From NCBI RefSeq assembly GCF_038502225.1, contig NC_091340.1:29195294-29259293 (forward strand): 64,000 nucleotides of DNA, given 5' to 3'. The position numbers and the translations under genes were made by a program. This document shows, piece by piece, positions 20,389-34,084 of this stretch (position 1 is the first letter of the stretch; each line of letters begins with the position of its first letter). The stretch is from Cherax quadricarinatus. Lineage: Eukaryota > Arthropoda > Malacostraca > Decapoda > Parastacidae. Below the pieces are notes generated by a model. The model was not told the origin of the DNA, did no database searches, and worked only from the letters and a program-made list of their open reading frames with translations.

Positions 20389-21462
20389 GTGATTGAGAAC
20401 CATCTTTAATACCACTCACGTTAATTACATTATTCTGGGTAGGTGATTGAGAACCTTCTTTAATACCACTCACGTTAATTACATTATTCTGGGTAGGTGA
20501 TTGAGAACCATCTTTAATACCACTCACGTTAATTACATTATTCTGGGTAGGTGATTGAGAACCATCTTTAATACCACTCACGTTAATTACATTATTCTGG
20601 GTAGGTGATTGAGAACCATCTTTAATACCACTCACGTTAATTACATTATTCTGGGTAGGTGATTGAGAACCATCTTTAATACCACTCACGTTAATTACAT
20701 TATTCTGGGTAGGTGATTGAGAACCATCTTTAATACCACTCACGTTAATTACATTATTCTGGGTAGGTGATTGAGAACCATCTTTAATACCACTCACGTT
20801 AATTATATTATTCTGGGTAGGTGATTGAGAACCATCTTTAATACCACTCACGTTAATTACATTATTCTGGGAAGGTGATTGAGAACCATCTTTAATACCA
20901 CTCACGTTAATTACATTATTCTGGGTAGGTGATTGAGAACCATCTTTAATACCACTCACGTTAATTACATTATTCTGGGTAGGTGATTGAGAACCTTCTT
21001 TAATACCACTCACGTTAATTACATTATTCTGGGTAGGTGATTGAGAACCATCTTTAATACCACTCACGTTAATTACATTATTCTGGGTAGGTGATTGAGA
21101 ACCATCTTTAATACCACTCACGTTAATTACATTATTCTGGGTAGGTGATTGAGAACCATCTTTAATACCACTCACGTTAATTACATTATTCTGGGTAGGT
21201 GATTGAGAACCATCTTTAATACCACTCACGTTAATTACATTATTCTGGGAAGGTGATTGAGAACCATCTTTAATACCACTCACGTTAATTACATTATTCT
21301 GGGTAGGTGATTGAGAACCATCTTTAATACCACTCACGTTAATTACATTATTCTGGGTAGGTGATTGAGAACCATCTTTAATACCACTCACGTTAATTAC
21401 ATTATTCTGGGTAGGTGATTGAGAACCTTCTTTAATACCACTCACGTTAATTACATTCTGGC
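20389..21462 (-). repeat. 54-bp tandem array, right block, open on the minus strand
   Basis: About 20 units of the same 54-bp (18-codon) repeat. The minus-strand frame is open from an ATG at 21490 through all units to 20366, 374 codons, starting with a non-repeat leader MTGPAQNCPGQ. All variants preserve the frame and are mostly conservative (D/E, T/S, V/I). The predicted protein is hydrophilic (Ser, Gln, Asn, Asp), with no signal peptide or membrane segment. It could be a coding minisatellite of a real gene broken by the LTR, or a non-coding repeat whose length is a multiple of 3 by chance. No splice signals, promoter or homologue can be shown. Confidence 0.93.
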
Positions 21463-22768
21463 CAGGACAGTTCTGGGCTGGTCCCGTCACCCCCCACTCG
21501 ATGACTCTTCTTTTTTTTCCTTATCCATAGTACGATTTAATCGAAATTTTTATTATAGGTTCTAGTAGGGTGGGAGTGTTTGAGGAAAAAAAATTCATGG
21601 AGATTGTGCAATAAATAATAAATAAAAGTTTTATTTTTTAAATTGCAACAAATATGCCACCATCTTGAAATATTGGCAATGTCAAAGAGTTTTTGGATAT
21701 TAACAAATGATGAACAATGTAAAGTGGATTTTTCGATGATCTAAAATTATATAAATTTTTTGTAGACCCCCATAAATTAGAGTTATGTCTTAACTAATGT
21801 TTATTAATTTTTGCATTTTACGCCCATAGTATAAAAAAACGGAGGGGATAATTGACAATATTTTAACATCAGATTATAGAACAATGACCCGGTTAAACAA
21901 TAATAAAGTTAAATTAACGAAATGTTAGATATTTACGTGTAGGCCTACCAAAACTGATGTCATCACCTCTTTCATTATAGTCACGATACTTCCATTTAAA
22001 TTTATAGCACAGAGATGAGAAAAACACCAAAATCACGCTAGATTTAGAAAAAAAAAATTTGGTATGCTTAATACATTTACCAGCTTCCTTTTTTAAATTT
22101 TTCTTGTAGGCCTACCGCATCTGGCGGCCGTTTCCTCTTAATTAACTGATAACAGTACAGTAGTTACAGTGTTATACATATTATGTTGTTTCTTCAGGGA
22201 ATTTTTTTTCTACTGACAGCTCTAATTTTAATGCTTTTGGCACATGGTATAATAATATAAATATCACAGAGCGGCGGTCAGCATTAGAGACATGAAATAG
22301 CGAGTTGGATTCTAAATCAGCTCTAAACTTAGTAACAAGATTCTTACAAGAAATCTGGAAGAAATGGAATAGATAAGACTTTTGTAGCCAGCGTACACTT
22401 ATAATATTATATTTATATATGTCGTGCCGAAGAGGTTAAATTGGTCCATTAGTAAGAACTCAGGTAAAATTAAGTCCTTTCTAAATTTTTCTCTTATACA
22501 CTTAAAGATATATTTTTTTCATTTATATTAATATAAAAATTAATGATTTTGTACCAAAAGAACCTTAGGAAATTTACCTAACCTTATTATAACAAGTGCA
22601 ATTTAGTTTTGCCTAATCCTACTAAATATATTTTATATAACTTAACAATAATTTAATAAACAAACACAATGAAATATATTTTTTTCGTTGGGTTCAGAAT
22701 GACTTGCAAAATTATTTCATACAAAAAATTTTCACTTGCCCTATTCGGCAGGAAGTGCGTTGCTATAT
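21463..22768. other. Anonymous AT-rich region
   Basis: 1.3 kb with many short A/T runs and frequent stops in all frames. No gene, SINE or transposon end recognised. Confidence 0.5.
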
Positions 22769-22882
<114 letters not shown>

Positions 22883-25800
22883 GGTAGTAGGTTGGTAGAC
22901 AGCAACCACCCAGGGAAGTACTACCGTCCTGCCAGATGACTGTGAAACAAAAACCTGTAACTGTTTTGCATGATGGTAGGATTGCTGGTTTTCTTTTTCT
23001 GTCTCATAAACACGCTAGATAACAGGGATATCTTGCTACTCCTACTTACACTTTGGTCACACTTCACAGACACGCACATGCATATATATATATACATACA
23101 TCTAGGTTTTTCTCCTTTTTCTAAATAGCTCTTGTTCTTTTTTATTTCTTCTATTGTCCATGGGGAAGTGGAAAAGAATCTTTCCTCCGTAAGCCATGCG
23201 TGTCGTATGAGGCGATTAAAATGCCGGGAGCAATGGGCTAGTAACCCCTTCTCCTGTATACATTTACTAAAAAAGAGAAGAAGAAAAACTTTATAAAACT
23301 GGGGTGCTTAAATGTGCGTGGATGTAGTGCGGATGACAAGAAACAGATGATTGCTGATGTTATGAATGAAAAGAAGTTGGATGTCCTGGCCCTAAGCGAA
23401 ACAAAGCTGAAGGGGGTAGGTGAGTTTCAGTGGGGGGAAATAAATGGGATTAAATCTGGAGTATCTGAGAGAGTTAGAGCAAAGGAAGGGGTAGCAGTAA
23501 TGTTAAATGATCAGTTATGGAAGGAGAAAAGAGAATATGAATGTGTAAATTCAAGAATTATGTGGATTAAAGTAAAGGTTGGATGCGAGAAGTGGGTCAT
23601 AATAAGCGTGTATGCACCGGGAGAAGAGAGGAATGCAGAGGAGAGAGAGAGATTTTGGGAGATGTTAAGTGAATGTATAGGAGCCTTTGAACCAAGTGAG
23701 AGAGTAATTGTGGTAGGGGACCTGAATGCTAAAGTAGGAGAAACTTTTAGAGAGGGTGTGGTAGGTAAGTTTGGGGTGCCAGGTGTAAATGATAATGGGA
23801 GCCCATTGATTGAACTTTGTATAGAAAGGGGTTTAGTTATAGGTAATACATATTTTAAGAAAAAGAGGATAAATAAGTATACAAGATATGATGTAGGGCG
23901 AAATGATAGTAGTTTGTTGGATTATGTATTGGTAGATAAAAGACTGTTGAGTAGACTTCAGGATGTACATGTTTATAGAGGGGCCACAGATATATCAGAT
24001 CACTTTCTAGTTGTAGCTACACTGAGAGTAAAAGGTAGATGGGATACAAGGAGAATAGAAGCATCAGGGAAGAGAGAAGTGAAGGTTTATAAACTAAAAG
24101 AGGAGGCAGGTAGGGTAAGATATAAACAGCTATTGGAGGATAGATGGGCTAATGAGAGCATAGGCAATGGGGTCGAAGAGGTATGGGGTAGGTTTAAAAA
24201 TGTAGTGTTAGAGTGTTCAGCAGAAGTTTGTGGTTACAGGAAAGTGGGTGCAGGAGGGAAGAGGAGCGATTGGTGGAATGATGATGTAAAGAGAGTAGTA
24301 AGGGAGAAAAAGTTAGCATATGAGAAGTTTTTACAAAGTAGAAGTGATGCAAGGAGGGAAGAGTATATGGAGAAAAAGAGAGATGTTAAGAGAGTGGTGA
24401 AGCAATGTAAAAAGAAAGCAAATGAGAGAGTGGGTGAGATGTTATCAACAAATTTTGTTGAAAATAAGAAAAAGTTTTGGAGTGAGATTAACAAGTTAAG
24501 AAAGCCTAGAGAACAAATGGATTTGTCAGTTAAAAATAGGAGAGGAGAGTTATTAAATGGAGAGTTAGAGGTATTGGGAAGATGGAGGGAATATTTTGAG
24601 GAATTGTTAAATGTTGATGAAGATAGGGAAGCTGTGATTTCGTGTATAGGGCAAGGAGGAATAACATCTTGTAGGAGTGAGGAAGAGCCAGTTGTGAGTG
24701 TGGGGGAAGTTCGTGAGGCAGTAGGTAAAATGAAAGGGGGTAAGGCAGCCGGGATTGATGGGATAAAGATAGAAATGTTAAAAGCAGGTGGGGATATAGT
24801 TTTGGAGTGGTTGGTGCAATTATTTAATAAATGTATGGAAGAGGGTAAGGTACCTAGGGATTGGCAGAGAGCATGCATAGTTCCTTTGTATAAAGGCAAA
24901 GGGGATAAAAGAGAGTGCAAAAATTATAGGGGGATAAGTCTGTTGAGTGTACCTGGTAAAGTGTATGGTAGAGATATAATTGAAAGAATTAAGAGTAAGA
25001 CGGAGAATAGGATAGCAGATGAACAAGGAGGCTTTAGGAAAGGTAGGGGGTGTGTGGACCAGGTGTTTACAGTGAAACATATAAGTGAACAGTATTTAGA
25101 TAAGGCTAAAGAGGTCTTTGTGGCATTTATGGATTTGGAAAAGGCGTATGACAGGGTGGATAGGGGGGCAATGTGGCAGATGTTGCAAGTGTATGGTGTA
25201 GGAGGTAGGTTACTGAAAGCAGTGAAGAGTTTTTACGAGGATAGTGAGGCTCAAGTTAGAGTATGTAGGAAAGAGGGAAATTTTTTCCCAGTAAAAGTAG
25301 GCCTTAGACAAGGATGTGTGATGTCACCGTGGTTGTTTAATATATTTATAGATGGGGTTGTAAGAGAAGTAAATGCGAGGGTCTTGGCAAGAGGCGTGGA
25401 GTTAAAAGATAAAGAATCACACACAAAGTGGGAGTTGTCACAGCTGCTCTTTGCTGATGACACTGTGCTCTTGGGAGATTCTGAAGAGAAGTTGCAGAGA
25501 TTGGTGGATGAATTTGGTAGGGTGTGCAAAAGAAGAAAATTAAAGGTGAATACAGGAAAGAGTAAGGTTATGAGGATAACAAAAAGATTAGGTGAAGAAA
25601 GATTGAATATCAGATTGGAGGGAGAGAGTATGGAGGAGGTGAACGTATTCAGATATTTGGGAGTGGACGTGTCAGCGGATGGGTCTATGAAAGATGAGGT
25701 GAATCATAGAATTGATGAGGGAAAAAGAGTGAGTGGTGCACTTAGGAGTCTGTGGAGACAAAGAACTTTGTCCTTGGAGGCAAAGAGGGGAATGTATGAG

Positions 25801-26471
25801 AGTATAGTTTTACCAACGCTCTTATATGGGTGTGAAGCGTGGGTGATGAATGTTGCAGCGAGGAGAAGGCTGGAGGCAGTGGAGATGTCATGTCTGAGGG
25901 CAATGTGTGGTGTGAATATAATGCAGAGAATTCGTAGTTTGGAAGTTAGGAGGAGGTGCGGGATTACCAAAACTGTTGTCCAGAGGGCTGAGGAAGGGTT
26001 GTTGAGGTGGTTCGGACATGTAGAGAGAATGGAGCGAAACAGAATGACTTCAGGAGTGTATCAGTCTGTAGTGGAAGGAAGGCGGGGTAGGGGTCGGCCT
26101 AGGAAAGGTTGGAGGGAGGGGGTAAAGGAGGTTTTGTGTGCGAGGGGCTTGGACTTCCAGCAGGCATGCATGAGCGTGTTTGATAGGAGTGAATGGAGAC
26201 AAATGGTTTTTAATACTTGACGTGCTGTTGGAGTGTGAGCAAAGTAACATTTATGAAGGGATTCAGGGAAACCGGCAGGCCGGACTTGAGTCCTGGAGAT
26301 GGGAAGTACAGTGCCTGCACTCTGAAGGAGGGGTGTTAATGTTGCAGTTTAAAAACTGTAGTGTAAAGCACCCTTCTGGCAAGACAGTGATGGAGTGAAT
26401 GATGGTGAAAGTTTTTCTTTTTCGGGCCACCCTGCCTTGGTGGGAATCGGCCAGTGTGATAATAATAAAAT

Positions 26472-26476
<5 letters not shown>
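22883..26476 (+). mobile_element. RTE-type non-LTR retrotransposon, apparently full length
   Basis: The element runs from GTAGTAGGTTGGTAGACAGC through a 5' leader containing ATGCGTGTCGTATGAGGCG and GCTAGTAACCCCTTCTCC. It carries a single EN-RT frame and a short 3' UTR (26221-26460) that ends in TGATAATAATAAAATAATAA and then (TA)n. A short 3' repeat tail in place of poly(A) is usual for RTE. It is bounded on both sides by (TA)n, so no target duplication can be read. A 3'-half relative lies tail to tail at 26585-27717 and a 5'-truncated, almost identical piece at 40677-41400. Confidence 0.85.
23314..26220 (+). CDS. RTE-type endonuclease-reverse transcriptase polyprotein
   Basis: About 968 codons without a stop. 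The N-terminal part is an apurinic-type endonuclease: E29 in LSETK, D136/N138 in GDLN, D229/H230 in SDH. The central part is the RT, with FMDLEKAYDRV, GLRQGCVMSPWLFNIF and the catalytic FADD at about residues 713-716. The C-terminus holds RWFGHVERM and a basic GRGRPRKGW motif common in RTE proteins. These enzymes nick the target and copy the element RNA by target-primed reverse transcription. The open frame extends upstream to 23245, and family-type N-terminal sequence (LGCLNVRGC) begins before any ATG. The codon at 23314 is GTG and the first ATG is at 23347, inside the EN fold. Initiation is therefore unresolved. All catalytic residues I can check are present, so this copy may be functional. 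Confidence 0.88.
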   Translation: MRGCSADDKKQMIADVMNEKKLDVLALSETKLKGVGEFQWGEINGIKSGVSERVRAKEGVAVMLNDQLWKEKREYECVNSRIMWIKVKVGCEKWVIISVYAPGEERNAEERERFWEMLSECIGAFEPSERVIVVGDLNAKVGETFREGVVGKFGVPGVNDNGSPLIELCIERGLVIGNTYFKKKRINKYTRYDVGRNDSSLLDYVLVDKRLLSRLQDVHVYRGATDISDHFLVVATLRVKGRWDTRRIEASGKREVKVYKLKEEAGRVRYKQLLEDRWANESIGNGVEEVWGRFKNVVLECSAEVCGYRKVGAGGKRSDWWNDDVKRVVREKKLAYEKFLQSRSDARREEYMEKKRDVKRVVKQCKKKANERVGEMLSTNFVENKKKFWSEINKLRKPREQMDLSVKNRRGELLNGELEVLGRWREYFEELLNVDEDREAVISCIGQGGITSCRSEEEPVVSVGEVREAVGKMKGGKAAGIDGIKIEMLKAGGDIVLEWLVQLFNKCMEEGKVPRDWQRACIVPLYKGKGDKRECKNYRGISLLSVPGKVYGRDIIERIKSKTENRIADEQGGFRKGRGCVDQVFTVKHISEQYLDKAKEVFVAFMDLEKAYDRVDRGAMWQMLQVYGVGGRLLKAVKSFYEDSEAQVRVCRKEGNFFPVKVGLRQGCVMSPWLFNIFIDGVVREVNARVLARGVELKDKESHTKWELSQLLFADDTVLLGDSEEKLQRLVDEFGRVCKRRKLKVNTGKSKVMRITKRLGEERLNIRLEGESMEEVNVFRYLGVDVSADGSMKDEVNHRIDEGKRVSGALRSLWRQRTLSLEAKRGMYESIVLPTLLYGCEAWVMNVAARRRLEAVEMSCLRAMCGVNIMQRIRSLEVRRRCGITKTVVQRAEEGLLRWFGHVERMERNRMTSGVYQSVVEGRRGRGRPRKGWREGVKEVLCARGLDFQQACMSVFDRSEWRQMVFNT

Positions 26477-26562
<86 letters not shown>

Positions 26563-26584
26563 TAGATAGATAGATAGATAGATA
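26477..26584. repeat. (TA)n / (GATA)n microsatellite between two RTE 3' ends
   Basis: About 45 TA repeats followed by GATA repeats (26561-26583). It is the shared tail junction of the plus-strand RTE and the minus-strand RTE fragment. Confidence 0.95.
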
Positions 26585-28281
<1,697 letters not shown>

Positions 28282-31200
28282 ATCACTTATACGGGTACCA
28301 GTGCTAGACTACTGCTATACTGGTACTGCTGCAGGACTACTGTTATACTGGTACTACTGCAGGACCACTGCTACACTGGTACTACTGCTGGACCACTGCT
28401 ACACTGGTACTACTGCAGGACCACTGCTACACTGGTACTACTGCTGGACCACTGATACACTGGTACTACTGCTGGACCACTGCTATACTGGTACTACTGC
28501 AAGACCACTGCTATACTGGTACAACACTGGTACTACTGCAGGACCACTGCTATACTGGTACTACTGCTGGACCACTGCTACACTGGTACTACTGCTGGAC
28601 CACTGCTACACTGGTACTACTGCTAAACCACTGCTACACTGGTACTACTGCTGGACCACTGCTATACTGGTAATACTGCTGGACCACTGCTACACTGGTA
28701 CTACTGCTGGACCACTCCTATACTGGTACTACTGCTGGACCACTGCTATACTGGTACTACTGCTGGACCACTGCTACACTGGTACTACTGCTGGACTACT
28801 GCTATACTGGTACTACTGCAGGACCACTGCTATACTGGTACTACTGCTGGACCACTGCTACACTGGTACTACTGCTGGACTACTGCTATACTGGTACTAC
28901 TGCTGGACTACTGCTATACTGGTACTACTGCTGGACCACTGCTACACTGGTACTACTGCTGGACTACTGCTATACTGGTACTACTGCTGGACCACTGCTA
29001 CACTTGTACTACTGCTGGACCACTGCTACACTGGTACTACTGCTGGACCACTGCTACACTGGTACTACTGCTAAACCACTGCTACACTGGTACTACTGCT
29101 GGACCACTGCTATACTGGTAATACTGCTGGACCACTGCTACACTGGTACTACTGCTGGACCACTCCTATACTGGTACTACTGCTGGACCACTGCTATACT
29201 GGTACTACTGCTGGACCACTGCTACACTGGTACTACTGCTGGACTACTGCTATACTGGTACTACTGCAGGACCACTGCTATACTGGTACTACTGCTGGAC
29301 CACTGCTACACTGGTACTACTGCTGGACTACTGCTATACTGGTACTACTGCTGGACCACTGCTATACTGGTACTACTGCTGGACCACTGCTACACTGGTA
29401 CTACTGCTGGACTACTGCTATACTGGTACTACTGCTGGACCACTGCTACACTTGTACTACTGCTGGACCACTGCTACACTGGTACTACTGCTGGACCACT
29501 GCTATACTGGTACTACTGCTGTACCACTGCTACACTGGTACTACTGCTGGATCACTGCTACACTGGTACTGCTGCTGGACCACTGATACACTGGTACTAC
29601 TGCTGGACCACTGCTACATTGGTACTGCTGCTGTACCACTGCTACACTGGTACTACTGCTGGATCTCTGCTACACTGGTACTACTGCTGGACCACTGCTA
29701 CACTGGTACTACTGCTGGACCACTGCTACACTGGTACTACTGCTGGACCACTGCTACACTGGTACTACTGCTGGATCACTGCTACATTGGTACTACTGCT
29801 GGACCACTGCTACACTGGTACTACTGCTGGACCACTGCTACACTGGTACTACTGCTGGACCACTGCTACACTGGTACTACTGTTGGACCACTGCTGCACT
29901 GGTACTACTGCTAGACCACTGCTACATTGGTACTACTGGTGATGAAACACTTCTACACTGGTACTACTGCTAGACCACTGCTACACTGGTACTGCTGCTG
30001 GACCACTGCTACACTGGTACTACTGCTGAACCACTGCTACACTGGTACTACTACTGGACCACTGCTACACTGGTACTATTCTTGATGGACCACTGCTACA
30101 GTGGTGCTACTGCTGGACCACTGCTACACTGGTACTACTGTTGGACCTCTGCTACACTGGTAATACTGTTGGACCACTGCTACACTGGTACTGATGATTG
30201 ACCAGTGCTTCACTGGTACTACTGATGCTGGACCACTGGTACTACTGGTGCTGGACCACTGCTACACTGGTACTACTGCTGGACCACTGCTATACTGGTA
30301 CTACTGCTGGACCACTGCTACACTGGTACTACTGCTGTAACACTGCTACACTGGTACTACTGCTGGACCACTGCTACACTGGTACTGCTGCTGGACCACT
30401 GCTACACTGGTACTACTGCTGGACCACTGCTACATTGGTTCTGCTGCTGTACCACTGCTACACTGGTACTACTGCTGAATCACTGCTACACTGGTACTAC
30501 TGCTGGACCACTGCTACACTGGTACTACTGCTGGACCACTGCTACACTGGTACTACTGCTGGACCACTGCTACATTGGTACTACTGCTGGACCACTGCTA
30601 CACTGGTACTACTGCTGGATCACTGCTACATTGGTACTACTGCTGGACCACTGCTACACTGGTACTACTGCTGGACCACTGCTACACTGGTACTACTGTT
30701 GGACCACTGCTGCACTGGTACTACTGCTAGACCACTGCTACATTGGTACTACTGGTGATGGAACACTTCTACACTGGTACTACTGCTAGACCATTGCTAC
30801 ACTGGTACTGCTGCTGGACCACTGCTACACTGGTACTACTGCTGAACCACTGCTACACTGGTACTACTACTGGACCACTGCTACACTGGTACTATTGGTG
30901 ATGGACCACTGCTACAGTGGTGCTACTGCTGGACCACTGCTACACTGGTACTACTGTTGGACCACTGCTACACTGGTAATACTGTTGGACCACTGCTACA
31001 CTGGTACTACTGCTGGACCACTGATACACTGGTATTACTGGTGATGGACCACTGCTACACTGGTACTACTGTTGGACCACTGTTACACTGGTACTGATGA
31101 TTGACCAGTGCTTCACTGGTACTACTGATGCTGGACCACTGGTACTACTGGTGCTGGACCACTGCTACACTGGTACTACTAGTGCTGGGCCACTGCTACA

Positions 31201-31815
31201 CTGGTACTACTGGTGATGGACCACTTCTACACTGGTACTGGTGATAGACCACTTCTGCACTAGTACTGGTGATGGACCACCTCTACACTGGTACTGGTGA
31301 TGGACCACTTCTACACTGGTACTGGTGATAGACCACTTCTACACTGGTACTGGTGATGGACCACCTCTACACTGGTACTGGTGATGGACCACTTCTACAC
31401 TGGTACTGGTGATGGACCACTTCTACACTGGTACTGGTGATGGATCACTTCTACACTGGTACTGGTGATGGACCACTTCTACACTGGTACTGGTGATGGA
31501 CCACTTCTACACTGGTACTGGTGATGGACCACCTCTACACTGGTACTGGTGATGGACCACTTCTACACTGGTACTGGTGATGGACCACTTTTACACTGGT
31601 ACTGGTGATGGACCACTTCTACACTGGTACTGGTGATGGACCACCTCTACACTGGTACTGGTGATGGACCACTTCTACACTGGTACTGGTGATGGACCAC
31701 CTCTACACTGGTACTGGTGATGGACCACTTCTACACTGGTACTGGTGATGGACCACTTCTACACTGGTACTGGTGATGGACCACTTCTACACTGGTACTG
31801 GTGATGGACCACTGT
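28282..31815. repeat. 28-bp satellite array, two subtypes
   Basis: About 125 copies of a 28-bp unit. Up to about 31,200 the unit is TGGTACTACTGCTGGACCAC plus TGCTACAC. From about 31,210 it is TGGTACTGGTGATGGACCAC plus TTCTACAC, with a mixed transition at 30,200-31,200. Higher-order duplication is visible: the variants CTAAACC and GGTAATACTGC recur 448 bp apart (28623 and 29071, 16 units), and the GTTGGACCACTGCTGCAC variant recurs about 816 bp apart (29881 and 30697). Long frames (257, 312 and 186 codons) are repeat translations (28 residues per 84 bp), not genes. Confidence 0.96.
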
Positions 31816-31988
31816 TGTAATGTATAATGCAGTTTTAGATACCGGAAGAAAATCCACAAAGAAGACAAGAACGATAATGAACCATTGAGATACTGGAAGC
31901 ACATTTTCTGTCTTGTAGTTGCAAAAAATCTAATGAATTGAAGCAAGATATAGCAGACATTGAAGGAGTAAATATGACAGGGACTAAG
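31816..31988. other. Anonymous spacer
   Basis: No feature recognised. Confidence 0.5.
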
Positions 31989-32008
31989 GACACACACACA
32001 CACACACA
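31989..32008. repeat. (AC)n at the 5' edge of the plus-strand CR1-like chain
   Basis: A short (AC)n immediately before the first truncated CR1-like copy. The junction reads ACACATCTTAATAAGG, and the full-length copies have GACATCTTAATAAGG, so AC is shared. Confidence 0.85.
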
Positions 32009-32574
32009 TCTTAATAAGGAATCATTCAGGACCCTGTACACCGTGTACGTTAGGCCCATATTGGAGTATGCGGCACCAGTTTGGAACCCACACCTAGCCA
32101 AGCACGTGAAGAAACTAGAGAAAGTGCAAAGGTTTGCAACAAGACTAGTCCCAGAGCTAAGAGGTATGTCCTACGAGGAGAGGTTAAGGGAAATCAACCT
32201 GACGACACTGGAGGACAGGAGGGATAGGGAGGACATGATAACGACATACAAAATACTGAGAGGAATTGACAAGGTGGACAAAGACAGGATGTTCCAGAGA
32301 TTGGACACAGTAACAAGGGGACACAGTTGGAAGCTGAAGACACAGATGAATCACAGGGATGTTAGGAAGTATTTCTTCAGCCACAGAGTAGTCAGTAAGT
32401 GGAATAGTTTGGGAAGCGATGTAGTGGAGGCAGGATCCATACATAGCTTTAAGCAGAGGTATGATAAAGCTCACGGCTCAGGGAGAGTGACCTAGTAGCG
32501 ATCAGTGAAGGGGCGGGGCCAGGAGCTCGGACTCGACCCCCGCAACCTCAACTAGGTGAGTACAACTAGGTGAG
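32009..32574 (+). pseudogene. CR1-like retrotransposon, 5'-truncated copy (C-terminal RT tail and 3' UTR)
   Basis: The frame from 32009 to the stop at 32493-32495 encodes the last about 160 residues of the CR1-like ORF2. It opens LNKESFRTLYTVYVRPILEY and continues through KLEKVQRFATRLVPELRGMS to FFSHRVVSKWNSLGSDVVEA and the terminal AHGSGRVT. This region follows the RT in CR1/Jockey-type proteins and has no catalytic residues. The 3' UTR ends in two AACTAGGTGAGTAC repeats and then (AC)n. An upstream ATG at 31938 is fortuitous. First member of a four-copy head-to-tail chain. Confidence 0.85.
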
Positions 32575-32661
32575 TACACACACACACACACACACACACA
32601 GGCGGGGCCTGGAGCTAAGACTCGACCCCTGCAACCACAAATAGGTGAGTACAAATAGGTG

Positions 32662-32727
<66 letters not shown>

Positions 32728-32790
32728 CGGGGCCAGAAGCTAAGACTCGACCCCTGCAACCACAAATAGTTGAGTACAAATAGGTGAGTA

Positions 32791-32838
<48 letters not shown>
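32575..32838 (+). mobile_element. Two 3'-UTR-only CR1-like copies alternating with (AC)n
   Basis: The order is (AC)n 32575-32600, UTR scrap 32601-32665, (AC)n to 32725, UTR scrap 32726-32791, (AC)n to 32838. Both scraps start at the identical base (AGGCGGGGCC) and end in AAATAGGTGAGTA- plus AC or GAC. Identical starts suggest a local duplication and not two independent truncations. Confidence 0.8.
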
Positions 32839-32839
<1 letters not shown>

Positions 32840-34084
32840 CAGTAAGACAAGAGAGAGAGATGTGGGTAGATTGCATTTTTTTGGACTGCAAGAAGGCGTT
32901 TGACACAGTTCCACACAAGAGATTAGTGCAAAAACTGGAGGACCAAGCAGGGATAACAGGGAAGGCACTGCAATGGATCAGGGAATACCTTTCAGGAAGA
33001 CAGCAGCGAGTCATGGTACGAGGCGAGGTGTCTGAGTGGGCGCCTGTGACGAGTGGGGTTCCACAAGGGTCAGTCCTAGGACTGGTGCTGTTTCTGGTAT
33101 TTGTGAACGACATGACGGAAGGAATAGACTCAGAAGTGTCCCTGTTTGCAAATGACGTGAAGTTGATGAGAAGAATTCAATCGGACGAGGACCAGGCAGA
33201 GCTACATATGGATCTGAACAGGCTACAGGCCTGGTATAGCAATTGGCTCCTGGAGTTCAACCCCACCAAGTGCAAAGTCATGAAGATTGCGGAAGGGCAC
33301 AGAAGGCTGCAGACGGAGTACAGTCTAGGGGGCCAGAGACTACAAACCTCACTCAAGGAAAAAGATCTTGGGGTGAGTATAACACCAGGCACATCTCCTG
33401 AAGCGCACATCAACCAAATAACTGCTGCAGCATATGGGCGCCTAGCAAACCTAAGAACAGCATTCCTCCATCCTAATGAGGAATCGTTCAGGACTGGTCA
33501 CAGACCAGGCCGCGGGGGCATTGACCCCCGGAATTCTCTCCAGGTAAACTGTGTACGTTATACCCATAATGGAGTATGCAGCACCAATTTGGAACCCACA
33601 CCTAGCCAAGCACGTAAAGAAACTTGAGAAAGTGCAAAGGTTTGCAACAAGACTACTCCCAGAGCTAAGGGGTATGTTCTACGAGGAGAGGTTAAGGGAA
33701 ATCGACCTGACGACACTGAAGGACAGGAGAGATAGGGGGGACATGATAACGACATATAAAATGCTGAGAGGAATTGACAATGAGGACAGAGACAGAATGT
33801 TCCAGTGATGGGACACAGCAACAAGGGGACACAGTTGGAAGTTAAAAACACAGATGAATCAGAGGGATGTTAGGAAGTATTTCTTCAGTCACAGAGTACT
33901 CTAGAAGTGGAATAGTTTGGGAAGTGATGTAGTGAAGGCAGGATCCATTCATAGCTTTAATTAAGCAGAGGTATGATAAAGCTTATGGTGCAGGGAGAGT
34001 GACCCAGTAGCGGCCAGTGAAGAGGCGGGGCCAGGAGCTATGAATCGACCCTTGCAACCACACCTAAGTGAGTGCAACTAGGTG

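Noticed and set aside
19001..21462. CRISPR-like array
   Set aside because: The repeats are contiguous 54-bp tandem units without variable spacers, in a clearly eukaryotic context.
24234..24920. 228-codon minus-strand frame
   Set aside because: Reverse strand of the intact RTE coding region; no domain, and the plus frame explains the sequence.
28301..30758. Open frames of 186-312 codons with 28-residue repeats
   Set aside because: They follow directly from a 28-bp repeat without stops; frames overlap and change with indels, with no leader or domain.
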